NCBI RefSeq assembly: GCF_027596085.1
Contig: NC_072466.1
Location: 22,118,613-22,182,612, forward strand
Source: Anoplopoma fimbria
Taxonomy: Eukaryota > Chordata > Actinopteri > Perciformes > Anoplopomatidae
Length of the DNA stretch: 64,000 bases
Direction: 5' to 3'
The notes beneath the pieces were generated by a model. That model was not told the origin of the DNA. It made no database searches and worked only from the letters and a program-made list of their open reading frames with translations. Position 1 is the stretch's first letter. Every line of letters starts with the position of its first letter. A program made the translations under genes and the position numbers. Of the stretch, positions 36,027-46,345 are shown piece after piece.

Positions 36027-36359
36027 TAAAAATAAACAGATTTTTGCTGTGAATAAGATGCAATAAACGGATCGAATTGATGCCTAAATAGATACATAAT
36101 GATGCGTATTTGTAAAAAAGTCTGAATTCAGGATTTATCTGCATGTCTGCAAGATGACAAGCAAAAAAACGTATAAATGCTTGTTTCTGAGTTTGGATCC
36201 ATCGGTGCAAGGCTGTGCTAACATTTTAGTTGCTCCGTCAACACTCAAAATGACATCATCTAGGCAAAGATATGGCAAAGGCGTTATTGTTTTCACAACA
36301 GACAGTCTATGTTTTATCCACATACATTTATTAACATGGTGTCTGTACATAAAAAAAAA

Positions 36360-36391
36360 TAGCTTTTCCTTTAAATATAAAGGAAAAGCTA
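36360..36391. repeat. Perfect 14 bp inverted repeat with 4 nt loop
   Basis: TAGCTTTTCCTTTA, loop AATA, TAAAGGAAAAGCTA. The arms are exact reverse complements. It follows a run of nine A. The stem is too short for a microRNA precursor, and no larger inverted ends were found around it. Confidence 0.9.
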
Positions 36392-38105
36392 CTATTGTAG
36401 AGCTCTGGTTGCCCACAGTAATTTACTCCATTTCTGATTCACCAGGAGAATCTCCACACTGATGGGCTAACGGCGCAGGTAACTTTGCCTCCATTAATCT
36501 CTTTGCATTGACTCTGCGTGTAGCCTAACCTTAAGGGAAGTTTGGTTCGGATTCGGTGTGAACGTAGCATTAGTCTTCCAAAATGGTATTATTTTTTGCA
36601 AGACTTCAGGAGGCTCACGCAGCTTGTCCTGAAATGCTTCTTTGCCGGAGTTGCCCAATTTTCTAAAGTGACGAGTGCAAAGTTATATATCAGATAAATC
36701 ATAATATATAATAATCCTGTCAAATATACGACTCTTACTTTAGGGATTAGGTGTACGGTATGACTCTTTTATGAGACTGTCCTCGCTCATGAATGAGGGC
36801 AGCCATTTTAGTTGCTGACAGCTGCTGGCAGTATAGATGAAGGCATCTGTCTCGGGCTGATGATGCGGGCGGCCAGGACCAACGGCAGGCAGGTAATACA
36901 GCGGGATTAGGGCGCTAATGCGGCTTGTAAAGTACCAGATATATGGATAGCTTTTCCAGGGCTGTGCCAAGGTTGCCCAGGTTGTTCTTCCTGACCAATG
37001 AGCTGTGCAAACGGTCATTAACCCTTTGAACCCCCTACATGTCTCCCCCCTCTTTCTCATTCACTTTGTTCTTTCCTTTCTTTCTTTTAATCTCAATTAT
37101 TCTTTCTTCCACCCCGTACCGATCGCTCTGTGTTTCTGTGTGACTGATTCTCTCATCTCTTCTCCATCTGTCTTCTTCTCCCTGTCTAAAAATAGATGGC
37201 ATCTGGATAATAGACCCCTATCCACTTTCACACGATTTATGCCAGTGACCAAACTGACCTGCCAGCACGGAAGCCCAGCAGAGTACCAGATCTCACAGTT
37301 TGGGATCCCAATAATCATTTCATGCTTGGTCAACTGTTGAACGGAGCATAGCACCATCCAAGGGTTACAGGGGAGCAAGGGCAGTGGAAAAGTCGATGAC
37401 ATGCCAGTGAACAGGGTGACTTAGTGAGAGGTCACTTAGAGGCTGGCTATGCTGACATTCAAATATAATGCCAATATTGCATTCAGTTGGGTGCCAACAA
37501 ACAATGGGTCAGCACCAAAAACGTTTTTGTCCAAAACAAAATCTATTCCAATCTTTCCCTCCTTGACATTTTTGAGCAAAGAAAATGTTTATATTATAAT
37601 GTGTGGATGCTAGTTGCTATGCATCTTAAAAAGTAAAAAAAAAACAAGAACAGTGCCTTTGACATTTATGACATCAATGATGGCACACCTTAAAGCTGTT
37701 CCAATTAATATTTTTATATGAACAATGGATCAAATGACTTCCTGTAATTCCGTGACGTATCCACAGGCATTTGTTACCAAACTCTGCAGTTCACCTCAAC
37801 TTAACAGGTTTTGTTTTTTTACAGCCCACAACTTTACTGTTTCTTAAACACAGAGAGCAAAAGAGAGCTAAAAGGAGAGTCATTATTGGACTTAAATTCA
37901 TCAACTGTACTTCAAGTGAATGCTATTTTTGTTAAGGTTAATGCATGTTTAAAGTGAGTTTGGTTGTGAAGCAATTTTTGACTAAATTGTATAAATCTTT
38001 AAGAGTTTATTCTCTACAAACCAACAATGTAATTTCCCCTTTTTCTCTTTTTCTCGATACAAGGGTTTACCCAATGTCCTAGTTCTGACAATAACTGTGG
38101 TAAAA

Positions 38106-38218
38106 ATAAATAAATGAATGTTGTGCATAATGTTAAATAAATGAATGTTGTGCATAATACTATTATGGTTAAATAAATGAATGTTGTGCATAATGTACAA
38201 TACTATTATGGTTAAAGA
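38106..38218 (+). repeat. Short tandem repeat with unit AAATAAATGAATGTTGTGCA
   Basis: Three copies of the unit (AAATAAATGAATGTTGTGCA plus TAATG/TAATA). The last two are followed by a further shared CTATTATGGTTAAA piece, giving a higher-order partial duplication. The repeat produces a Met-His-Asn-Ile-His-Leu frame on the minus strand, which is an artefact. Confidence 0.9.
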
Positions 38219-39388
38219 CTCATAGAATTTTTATTTTGATTGTAATTAATTTGCCTAAAAGAAGATTCTCTGTAGCTCTTGCAAAATATCTTTAAAATGA
38301 ATGATTTGGGCCTTGATAAAAATCTGATACGGTGACAACCAGTCCCAACATTACTTCGGAAAAATACAATCATCGCCTAAACTTTACACCAGAGGGTCAT
38401 ATGCTAATTACACGGTGTAAATAATAAATGGCCCCAGGATATTTTGAAACATCTCGCCTTTTACATTATTTTTCACTTTACATTTCATTGCATCTATTAG
38501 TGGGTGCAACACAATGTAATGGAACTTAAGGAACTAAAAAATATTATGCATGATACATTTTGTATGTAGAAAAACCCTGACTCAGACGAGATGACATTAT
38601 GAATATGTTTCCTAAAGTGTAGCCTAAGTCAAAAATAAACATGCTAATTTAAAGCAATTTTGATACACTTTTAAATTCACATTTATCAGATGTGAAATTG
38701 AAAAGCACTCCGTAGCTGTGTTGAGTACCATTGATGTTGTGAGCTGTCCAATCTTCAAACCCTCTAAATCATCTCTCCTGACTTGGCTGACGGTCTCCGA
38801 GGATCTGGACACTGTGAGTGGTGTAGTGTTCAGTTAAAATCCACTGGTGCAGTGAGTCGTGAATACAGGAACGGGAGATTGTCTGTTAATTCATCGACTG
38901 GAGAAACACACACAGGGTTCCAACAGGCCCAGTCCATTCTCTGGGGAACAGCACAGGGCAGAATTGAGTTCAAAGGTCAAATGAGTGGCAGTGACCTCAA
39001 GTTGACACCCATCTAGAGATTGGCACTCCCGTTGATAATATAAGCATTTATGAAGCTCTTTTAGAGAAATGCTGTGTGTGGCATCAGCGGTGTGCACCGA
39101 CAAAGAGGTAGCTAGGAACCTAGTACGGAGAAATACGTCTTCAAACGGGGTTTGAACATTCAGAACCAACTGTCTGTTTCTTCAGTCATTCTTAAACTCA
39201 AAATTATGAAACAACCCATAAATTATCAAACTAAATATTGTGTAAATGTATATTAAATAACGAACAAGACATTGACTGGGGAGTCTTTCATTTTGATGTA
39301 AGATAAGCCATGACATTTTGGCTTTGAATAACACACTTTTAGCATTGGAACAAATATAGTAGAGCTCTTTCTTTCTGTTTCTGCAGTC
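38219..39388. other. No gene seen
   Basis: AT-rich, with frames under 95 codons and no domain. Nothing shared with other parts of the window was recognised. Confidence 0.5.
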
Positions 39389-39535
39389 TCTAGGTCAAAA
39401 GTAAAGAAGGCCTTTATGTTTATAGCTCCTTCTGATTGGAAAAACTTACCTGTAAGTATTCAATCCATATCATCTTTCAACCTGATTAAAAATGCGCTGT
39501 CTTCTTATGATAGAATCAGTTGTGCATGTCCATAA
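39389..39535 (+). pseudogene. LINE RT C-terminus relic
   Basis: A 48-codon open stretch ending in TAA reads SRSKVKKAFMFIAPSDWKNL, then VSIQSISSFNLIKNALSSYD. This is the signature tail of many non-LTR RT proteins (Arg-Ser-x-x-x-x-x-Ala-Phe-x-x-x-Ala-Pro-x-x-Trp-x-x-Leu-Pro, then Ser-Ile-x-Ser-x-x-Ser-Phe). There is no start codon in context and no upstream RT, so this is a truncated copy of about 150 bp coding plus unknown 3' sequence. It lies on the opposite strand to LINE B and has a different C-terminal sequence from LINE C, so it is a separate insertion. Confidence 0.7.
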
Positions 39536-40899
39536 TGACATCTCTAAAATAACACTTTATCACTTTATTACTTAATGCTATCACTGACATGAATGTTTTT
39601 GTATAATCTATGAAGAGTGATCCATTTTCATGTTTGGATCACAAGATTCTGATACTATCCTACACCAACCCTATGTCGCAGGACAGGTGAGAAAAAGCAG
39701 GACATTTACGTGAGTCATTTTTATGCATTTTAGGCTTTTTGCATGATGCAAGTCCTGTGTTTGTCTGACCCATCCACCTCTCCAACCATCCACCATACGC
39801 AGTCTCTGTCATTTTATGCTACGTCAGAGCGTAGCATATTAATTGATTAATTACAAATTGTGTAATTAAGATTATGCTAACATTGCAATGCACATCTCCC
39901 ATTTTGTTTCCAAAGCCAGCCAGCAGACCCCATTGACAAATGTGCTTTTTTTCTGTTAAATGTAATATTCTTCAGTGCAAGTTTACCTCAAATTTACGTG
40001 TTTTTAGAAATAAGCACTTTACAATTTCATTCACCCATTCACACACATCAATAGCTTGCTGAAGGACATGGGAGAACCTGGGAATCGAACCGACTGCAGC
40101 TGGGTAGAGTGGGTCGCCAAATTACAAGGATTGGAATACTCCAAGCGAGTTTCCATTGCCATGCCCAACACGTGTGTACCTGGCCAGTGGCTGATTGGCA
40201 GCTCAGCAGAGCAGCTGTCCTTGAAGTGATGGACCTTGCTCAGCAGGAGCCGTGATACTGAATTGTCCTCAGGCATCACAGAGAGCTCCTACCGTACACT
40301 TTGACCTTTCTACATGTCGTGGAACAAAAAGAGAAGTATCAATAAACCATCGCATCACATCAGTGTCCAATTCAACATTTGTCTGGCTTATCTTGAGGCC
40401 ACGATGAACATGTGGGACTCGACCACAGCTGCCCATCACGCAAACGTATGTATAAGCTGAAGGTGAAAGGTCCTCCGAAGGACGGTGACCAGAGGCAGTG
40501 CTTGAGATGTGCTTCGGTGCAGCAGTGTCTAGACTACCCCCCCCCAGCGGATGTCTGCTGGTACAGATTTAGGTTGTTTTTCCTCTGTTCCCAGACAGCT
40601 GGGTTGCCCATTAATATCCACTGTCCTGCTTTCTGAATCTGCAGCAGGGAGCTGTGATTCCTGAACTAACTGAATGTCCCTGTGTTGCCTTGAAAATAGG
40701 CCGGTAAAGGTGACTCAGCTAAGGTGACTTATTTCTGAAATATTCTTCTGGCTCATGGTCCCCAATTAGGTTGTGTTTGTTTGAGCATTAATGATTTACT
40801 CTCTGTGAGGTTGTTTGGATATTTTCAAAGCAACTTGGTTGATAGGATAATGTATGTGTAAATTCTGAGTCTTATATTTCTCACAGGGGTGAATATTAA
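39536..40899. other. No gene seen; small hairpin and V-SINE remnant
   Basis: Holds the 9 bp perfect hairpin at 39815-39838 and the SINE remnant at 40013-40100. The frame at 40412-40636 (74 codons) has no recognisable content. Confidence 0.45.
40013..40100 (-). mobile_element. V-SINE-like remnant with tRNA B box
   Basis: CATTCACCCATTCACACACA, then GCTTGCTGAAGGACATGGGA, then CCTGGGAATCGAACC. The last is the reverse complement of a pol III B box (GGTTCGATTCC). The CATTCACCCATTCACACA word also occurs in the V-SINE fragment at 62838. Confidence 0.55.
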
Positions 40900-41564
40900 G
40901 GGCTTCCTGAAAAAGGGATTAGGGATAGCTTCAAAGGTTCTGTGTTCTTGATGAGAGGGTCCCCTATAAATAGGACTGAGCCCTGCGGTACACCACATGA
41001 CAATTTTGTGGTATCTGACACAAACTCTCCAGCAGAGATGGTTAAGCTTCTGTCAGTGAGGTAAGATGAAAACCAGTCCAATGCTATGCCAGATATGCCT
41101 ACCAATCACGTAGCCTCTCAATGAGGATGTTATGGTCTACAGTGTCGAATGCAGAGCTGAGGTCGAGAAGTATTAAGACAGAACGATCACCTGCATCAGA
41201 ACACATCAACAAGTCATTTGAAACCCTCAGGAGAGCAGTTTCAGTAGAGTGCTGTTTCCGAACCCCTGACTGGAACTTGCATGTTATGCCTCTCCAGTGC
41301 AGCAGTAAGTTGGTTTGCCACGACCTTTTCTAAGATTTTAGAAAGAAAGGGGAGTTTTGATATTGGCCTATAGTTCAAGGGCAAACATGGATCTAGGTTT
41401 GTTTTCTTTAAAATAGGCTGGATAGTTGCATGCTTAAAATAGCAGGGGACGCTTCCTGAAGACAATGATAAATTAATAATTGTTGTTACAGCAGGGCCAA
41501 TAGTTGGCAGAACTAGATAGTTCTGCCAACTATTAGAGTTGATGATAAAACATCTAGAGGGCAA
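40896..41564 (-). pseudogene. LINE B reverse transcriptase, N-terminal pieces
   Basis: The frame 41564-41241 has VTTIINLSLSSGSVPCYFKH, then ATIQPILKKTNLDPCLPLNY, then [20 protein letters not shown] (RT fingers). The palm continues in other frames. The antisense of 41121-41333 encodes ETALLKVSNDLLM-like and [19 protein letters not shown] sequence (motif A). The frame 41105-40896 has GISGIALDWFSSYLTDRSLT and CGVPQGSVL (motif B). Directly after this the homology ends. Motif C is absent, so no active enzyme could be made. Confidence 0.85.
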
Positions 41565-41707
41565 GATGATTGCTTGGTTTTCTTAATTAAGCCCATCAAG
41601 TCTTGTTGGCTGATAGGCTGGAAAGACTCCAGAACAGTAGGGGAATGAGGGGAGCAAGAGTTTCTTGAGCAAGTCCCGGGCTGAATACTGGACCTAATTG
41701 CCATTAC

Positions 41708-42316
41708 CTAAGCAATAAAAAATGTAAGAAACTTGTTACAGTCATCATTAGAAAAGCATGGTATTGTAGAGACAGACGGTGAAACAATTCTATTAGTTGT
41801 GTCAAACAATACCTTTGGATTTTTCTTAGTGGAAAAGATTAAGTTAGCGAAGTAAGCCTTTCTAGCTTCCTTTACTGCAATATTAAAAGAAACTCTGAGA
41901 TCCTTGAGGTATGTGCGATGCACTTCTAGCCCAGTTGTTTTCCATAACCGCTCTGTCTTACAACACTTCCGTCTCAGGGTGCAGACAGCGTCTGTCATCC
42001 ACGTAGTAGTGTTGTTGACAGCCCTCGTCCTATTCTTAAAAGGTACCACTTTGTCCAGCAAAGTGGTGCAATGCTCATTAAAAGACTGCATTAAAAATTC
42101 TACATCATTAAAATTCCTGTTAATATCAAAGCCAAAGTGCACTGAAAACTGCTCCGTTGTTTTCTGAGTAATACAGCGAGAACGCAATGTTCGTTTAAGA
42201 CACAACAGCTCCGCATTTACAGAGAGATCAAAGAAAATAAATTCATGATCGCTAATCAGTAGGTCCTCACAACAGATATGATTAATATCAAGACCCAGAG
42301 AGAACACAAGGTCCAA
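41708..42316 (-). pseudogene. LINE B endonuclease end and linker
   Basis: A 202-codon frame starting inside the endonuclease: DLVFSLGLDINHICCEDLLI, then SDHEFIFFDLS, which holds the catalytic Asp-His of the SDH motif. The linker follows with TTWMTDAVCTLRRKCCKTER and EARKAYFANLIFSTKKNPKV, typical of the region before RT in L2-type elements. The frame runs to a stop at 41708 after FLTFFIA. The Met is internal to the ancestral protein. Confidence 0.85.
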
Positions 42317-42475
42317 GGTATGACCACCACTGTGAGTGGCGCCGGAAACATGTTGCTAGAAATTAAAACGATTCTGTTATACTGAGAAATTCAGTGGCCA
42401 CACAATTTGTGGTATCATTGACATGCAGATTAAAATCACCAACCAATAAAACTTTATCCATCTTGATAATGGAAG

Positions 42476-43047
42476 TCAAAAAGTCTGTGAACTCAGATAA
42501 AACTGACCTGCTGGACCAGGTGGTCGATAAATTAAAACGCAGTAAAACGGTTTTAGCCGACCCACTTTAGTCAGTTGTAGTTCAAAGGTTGCAAAGGGTT
42601 CTGTGCTCCTGAGTTGGCATAGGAACTGATTTTTCCAGACCACGGCAAGCCCTCCACCGCAGCCTGTCAAACGCGGGGTCCCAATAAAAGAACAATCCAT
42701 AGGGCACAGTTCTTTTAAATGGATACATTCCATATTCCGTTGCCAGGTTTCAGTCAGAAATGAGAAAGCCAAATTATGACTTGTGAACAGTCATTTAATA
42801 TAAGTGCCTTGTTTGCTACAGAGCATGCATCTATAAGAGACATTTTAATGGAGGAACACACTGTCTCGTCGTCAGCACAGGAACCTATAGTTGTCCGTGC
42901 GATTTGACGGATCACTCGCGCAACACGGCGGACCCGACCAGAAGTAGGGCGCGAGTTGTTGATTCTGACGGGAATGTTCATGGGTCCAGGAGTAGAGGTT
43001 ACGGTGGAGACAAGGGCAAGAGTAGTAGGAGACCCACCAGGCCGCAA
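42476..43047 (-). pseudogene. LINE B N-terminus and endonuclease, 5' pieces
   Basis: Two overlapping frames. The upstream one (43047-42754) carries PMNIPVRINNSRPTSGRVRR and then SLIDACSVANKALILND, the endonuclease start with the metal-binding Asn in ANK. The next (42772-42476) carries MAFSFLTETWQRNME (catalytic Glu in TETW), DCSFIGTPRLTGCGGGLAVV and FYCVLIYRPPGP. A frameshift separates them near 42765. Another follows PAGQF, after which VGDFNLHV (near 42440) continues in a different frame and ends in a stop after TESF. The endonuclease is therefore broken in at least two places. Confidence 0.85.
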
Positions 43048-43494
43048 GGGTGAGCTAGTGTGGACTGTAGGGGTTGGAGGGGTAGGTCTGTGTTTGTGGG
43101 ATATTTCAATTTGAGGGCATGTGGTGCACCATAGTCAGTACAGCGGTGAGCTCAGGATGGAGTAGAAAATATATACACATTGTTGCCAATGGTTTCACCA
43201 ACCAGTTCTGACTCCCAACTTGTCAGTGCCCCGCGACATCTGATAGCTACGCACCGGGCTTTCAACTAACGCCAATGTAAACACATCCCGTTACTATGAG
43301 ATGGTCAAAGCTAACTAATGTAGTAGAGAGAGAAAGTCTGGTTGTAGAAGAAGTCAAGTCTATTGTCAAATGTTCAAATATAAAGGTCAACTGTTTAACA
43401 TTAAGGGGGATGTATAAGCAAAAAGGGAATATCATATTCGTAACTATAATTTTCTTTGGTGTATAATCACCTGAAACTAAGACTCATTGCGTTT

Positions 43495-43660
43495 TTGTTA
43501 GCTTAGCATGTTTCTACAGTAGCCCAAAACGGACCAACCAAACACTGGCTCTAGAGAGGTCCTTTTTCAGTTTTTTTATGTTACCTGAAGGTCATCAATA
43601 CTGTAAAGTGAGATACAGAGTGCAGAAGTGAGTTACACAGTCTGCAACCACGGCGCTAGA
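43495..43660 (+). repeat. Interspersed repeat of a common fish type
   Basis: CCCAAAACGGACCAACCAAA, CACTGGCTCTAGAGAGGTCC and ATGTTACCTGAAGGTCATCA, with CCACGGCGCTAGATCCAATG further on. I recognise this word order from a frequent non-autonomous repeat in fish genomes, but no second copy lies in this window. Confidence 0.45.
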
Positions 43661-45699
43661 TCCAATGTGCTAGCTTGGGTGTGAAGTGTAGTGTAGTGCC
43701 AATCCTTAGCCAAAAGGTTCATTAACATCTAGCATCTTTAAAATGTTAGTCATCTACAAATCCTACAGCCACATCAGTAGCCCTAATCACTGTCAACACT
43801 AAACATATAGAGTGTCGTATGTGATATAAAGCTGGGGAGTTAACCCAGCAAATTATGCAGAGTAGGTTTTCTTCTGTTTCTGTCCTCTACCCTGTCTTCA
43901 GCCTGCTCTCTACCCCCCCGGTCCTCTTCTTCACTGGTCCCAAGGTGAATTGATGATAGAGGCTGTCCCTTGCCACCCCATTCTCTATAATCAGTTTAGG
44001 ATAAATAAAGGATGCTATAGCATTTAATTAGCTGAATCAAAGTTTTAAATGAATCAGGGTAATCCGGCCTGACATGATTTACTTTCTCCGTGTCTCTAAG
44101 CACCAACACAATTAAAACAGAAGAAGATAAATAAAGGATTACTATGTGGACTAGAAGACACAAAGGTTGCTTGGCTTCGTTGGGGAGTTCATCTCGGATC
44201 CGTTTTAATGCCAAGTGTGTGATACAGTAGTGTGAATGAAGGGGCAGCAGGGGGAGGAGGACGGCTGCCCTAGCCCTTTATCCTGTTAGCACCCGAGTGT
44301 CCAACTCTACTACACTCCCACAGCCTAAAACACATTCACAAGGATTACCTTTTAACGAAATAAATGTTATATATGCATAATGAAGAGTTTTTAATGAATT
44401 GCAACCAGGTTGGAGCTATGATTGGGGGCAGAGGTCATCTCCAATAGTTGCAGGGCAGTTTTCAACTCAATCAAAAATGTATAATTTACATTTGAGTACT
44501 TTCAGGACAAGTAGGATTAAAGGAATCACTATTTCTTGTAGTGTCATTAGAGTTTAAAGGATTACCTGGGACTTTAAAATGATTGCTTTCCATCTCATTC
44601 AGTTAATTGTGTGGTAGCATAAAAATAGATCCTCTTTGAGTTGGATAGCAGGAAGTCTGTTATTATCAACATCTGCTGTGGGCCTGACTCAGTAAAAACA
44701 ATTTTTAGCAAAGTGAAGAAAATGACAAGTCAGTATCAGAAATGTTCTGCCAATAAGCACATCTATATGAAAACTTAGTTTTAGTTTTTTTCTAACCATG
44801 AAATGTATGAAAGTAATTAGAGTGGTGTTCAACTGAGAAGAATACGCCATATTTCATATGTCTGGCAGGAACATGGATTCCTGCAAAAGTCAATACATTT
44901 TTAAAATGTTGTGTAAAAAAAAAAAAATCCAGATGGAAGGGGCTCAAATAGATAGAGAAGGGTAAACTCATCTTACTCGTCCAGAGTTTGAAATCTTTAT
45001 CCCTGATATTTCTGCATCCATCCCACTACAATAGAGGTGAACTGCATTTTGTTTGTGGTGCAATGAAAATGGTGTTATTTCTGGCCTTACAACACAATAA
45101 TAAAGGTTCAGAATCTTACCTGCTTTAGTGCGGATGAATCACCCAGATGTATTGTGTCTTGCCTTGCAGCTATTTTTGAGTGTGTTGAGAGTGTAACATC
45201 TGCTTTGGGGAGGGGAGATACTGACGTGAAATGTTTTTTTCTGATTTATGTTCAGTTGTTAAGGTTTTCTTTTTTATGACTGGTGCTGTGCAGATAATGC
45301 AGTAAAGTGGAACACGCTACAACTGTCAATCAATGCTGTTGTAGGAATGCAATGCTAAATTGGTGGAGTACTTATAAAGCTTTACAGTGGAATGCTTTTA
45401 ATTTCTTTGATCATTCTTGATGCCATGCTATGATATATTTAGCTGTCTATTTTCAGATGTGTCAGCCTTTTCTTCTTTGTAATAAAAATAAAAAAATCAC
45501 CCCAAAAATAGCACAGTGACAGAATGGACTGTCAGCTCATTCTCATTCCCAGCACATGAAATACAGATGCACAGGGCACTCATCAGTATATTTATGAAAC
45601 ACAGTGGGTTGTCTAGTAACTACAACGTAAACCCATCCGCCTCATTATTCAACGCTGAGAGAAAATGCTCCGGGTGTGTGATGATGTAGTGTACAGACT
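43661..45699. other. No gene seen
   Basis: AT-rich with an A-run near 44917-44929. Frames stay below 75 codons. Confidence 0.5.
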
Positions 45700-45850
45700 G
45701 AAAGAAGCCAAGTTGGATGGTTCAAAAAATACAGGACATTCAACCAGGAGTGCTATAGACCAATGTTCTTGTGCCAAATGTGTTATTGAAGTGAAGTTGT
45801 GTAAGTGGTGTTTGTGACATGTTTTCCATACTATTGTTACGTTTTTTTAC
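45700..45850 (+). repeat. Dispersed repeat, 'GGACTTT.ACCAAGGAG' family, copy 4 (weak)
   Basis: AAGCCAAGTTGGATGGTTCA, ATACAGGACATTCAACCAGG and CAATGTTCTTGTGCCAAATG parallel copies 1 and 2 with many differences. Confidence 0.4.
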
Positions 45851-45923
45851 TTTTTACTTAGTTTAAATACTTATATCAAGTCCAACATTTATACTACCAT
45901 AATACTACCAGAACAGACAACGC

Positions 45924-46232
45924 TGAGGTAGCAAGTCATTCACAAGGTAGAGCCGCCCTAAAGCAAGCCCTGCTTTATGGGCTATTTGACCATAATTTAC
46001 AAAATGAACATCATGCTGTATTGAAGAAGACTTAAAACTAGCAATTGAGACCATAAACTCATCTTTACAGTGTTTATTGAGGTAATAAATCAAATCAGAA
46101 GTAGGGCAATTTTCTAATAGACTTTCGTTACAATCATTCTTCTTTTTACAACCAGAAGAGTCGCCCCCTGATGGCCATTAGAGAGAATGCAGGTTTGAGA
46201 AACTTCTGCATTGGCTTCACTTTTAAAACCCA
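45924..46232 (-). repeat. CATAGACTGTATA-family repeat, copy D
   Basis: Minus orientation. It holds CACAAGGTAGAGCCGCCCTA, AATGAACATCATGCTGTATT, GAGTCGCCCCCTGATGGCCA and the outer end TTGGCTTCACTTTTAAAACC. It lacks the CATAGACTGT end (truncated at 45924) and has a small internal deletion near 45990. Confidence 0.8.
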
Positions 46233-46255
46233 GAAGTTGGTGCCTGAGTGACAGA

Positions 46256-46345
46256 AGACAAATGACAGTATATAGGGATTACATGCAACAAAGGTCACTG
46301 GTCGGATTCAAACCGGTGACTTTGTGATAACATGGACAGCAACAC
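46256..46345 (-). mobile_element. tRNA-type SINE remnant
   Basis: ACATGCAACAAAGGTCACTG, then GGATTCAAACCGGTGAC. The reverse complement gives a B-box-like GGTTTGAATCC. The ACATGCA.CAAAG word also occurs at 49970-49985 in a second remnant. Confidence 0.5.

Larger units (their letters stand above)
35271..38105. other. No gene seen; V-SINE core scrap, perfect hairpin, possible conserved blocks
   Basis: Includes the V-SINE core at 35988-36026 and the hairpin at 36360-36391, both listed separately. A CpG-containing balanced-composition block lies at 36740-36960. Frames up to 115 codons have no recognisable product. Confidence 0.45.
40900..43260 (-). mobile_element. LINE B, degenerate L2-group retrotransposon lacking the RT 3' half
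   Basis: In minus-strand order: an N-terminal leader peptide, APE-type endonuclease pieces, the linker, and RT up to motif B. After GVPQGSVL (about 40970) homology stops, so the catalytic DD motif, C-terminus and 3' tail are missing. LINEs normally lose their 5' end, so loss of the 3' half implies a later deletion or rearrangement. Several frameshifts and stops break the coding region. It is the same family as LINE C at the window end: the minus-strand sequence at 41120-41420 matches 63660-63970. Confidence 0.9.

Noticed and set aside
39389..43260. Plus-strand RT C-terminus at 39.4 kb as the missing, inverted 3' half of LINE B
   Set aside because: Inversion during insertion (twin priming) would put the inverted 5' part before the 3' part, the opposite of the order here. 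The C-terminal sequence also differs from that of LINE C, which is the same family as LINE B.
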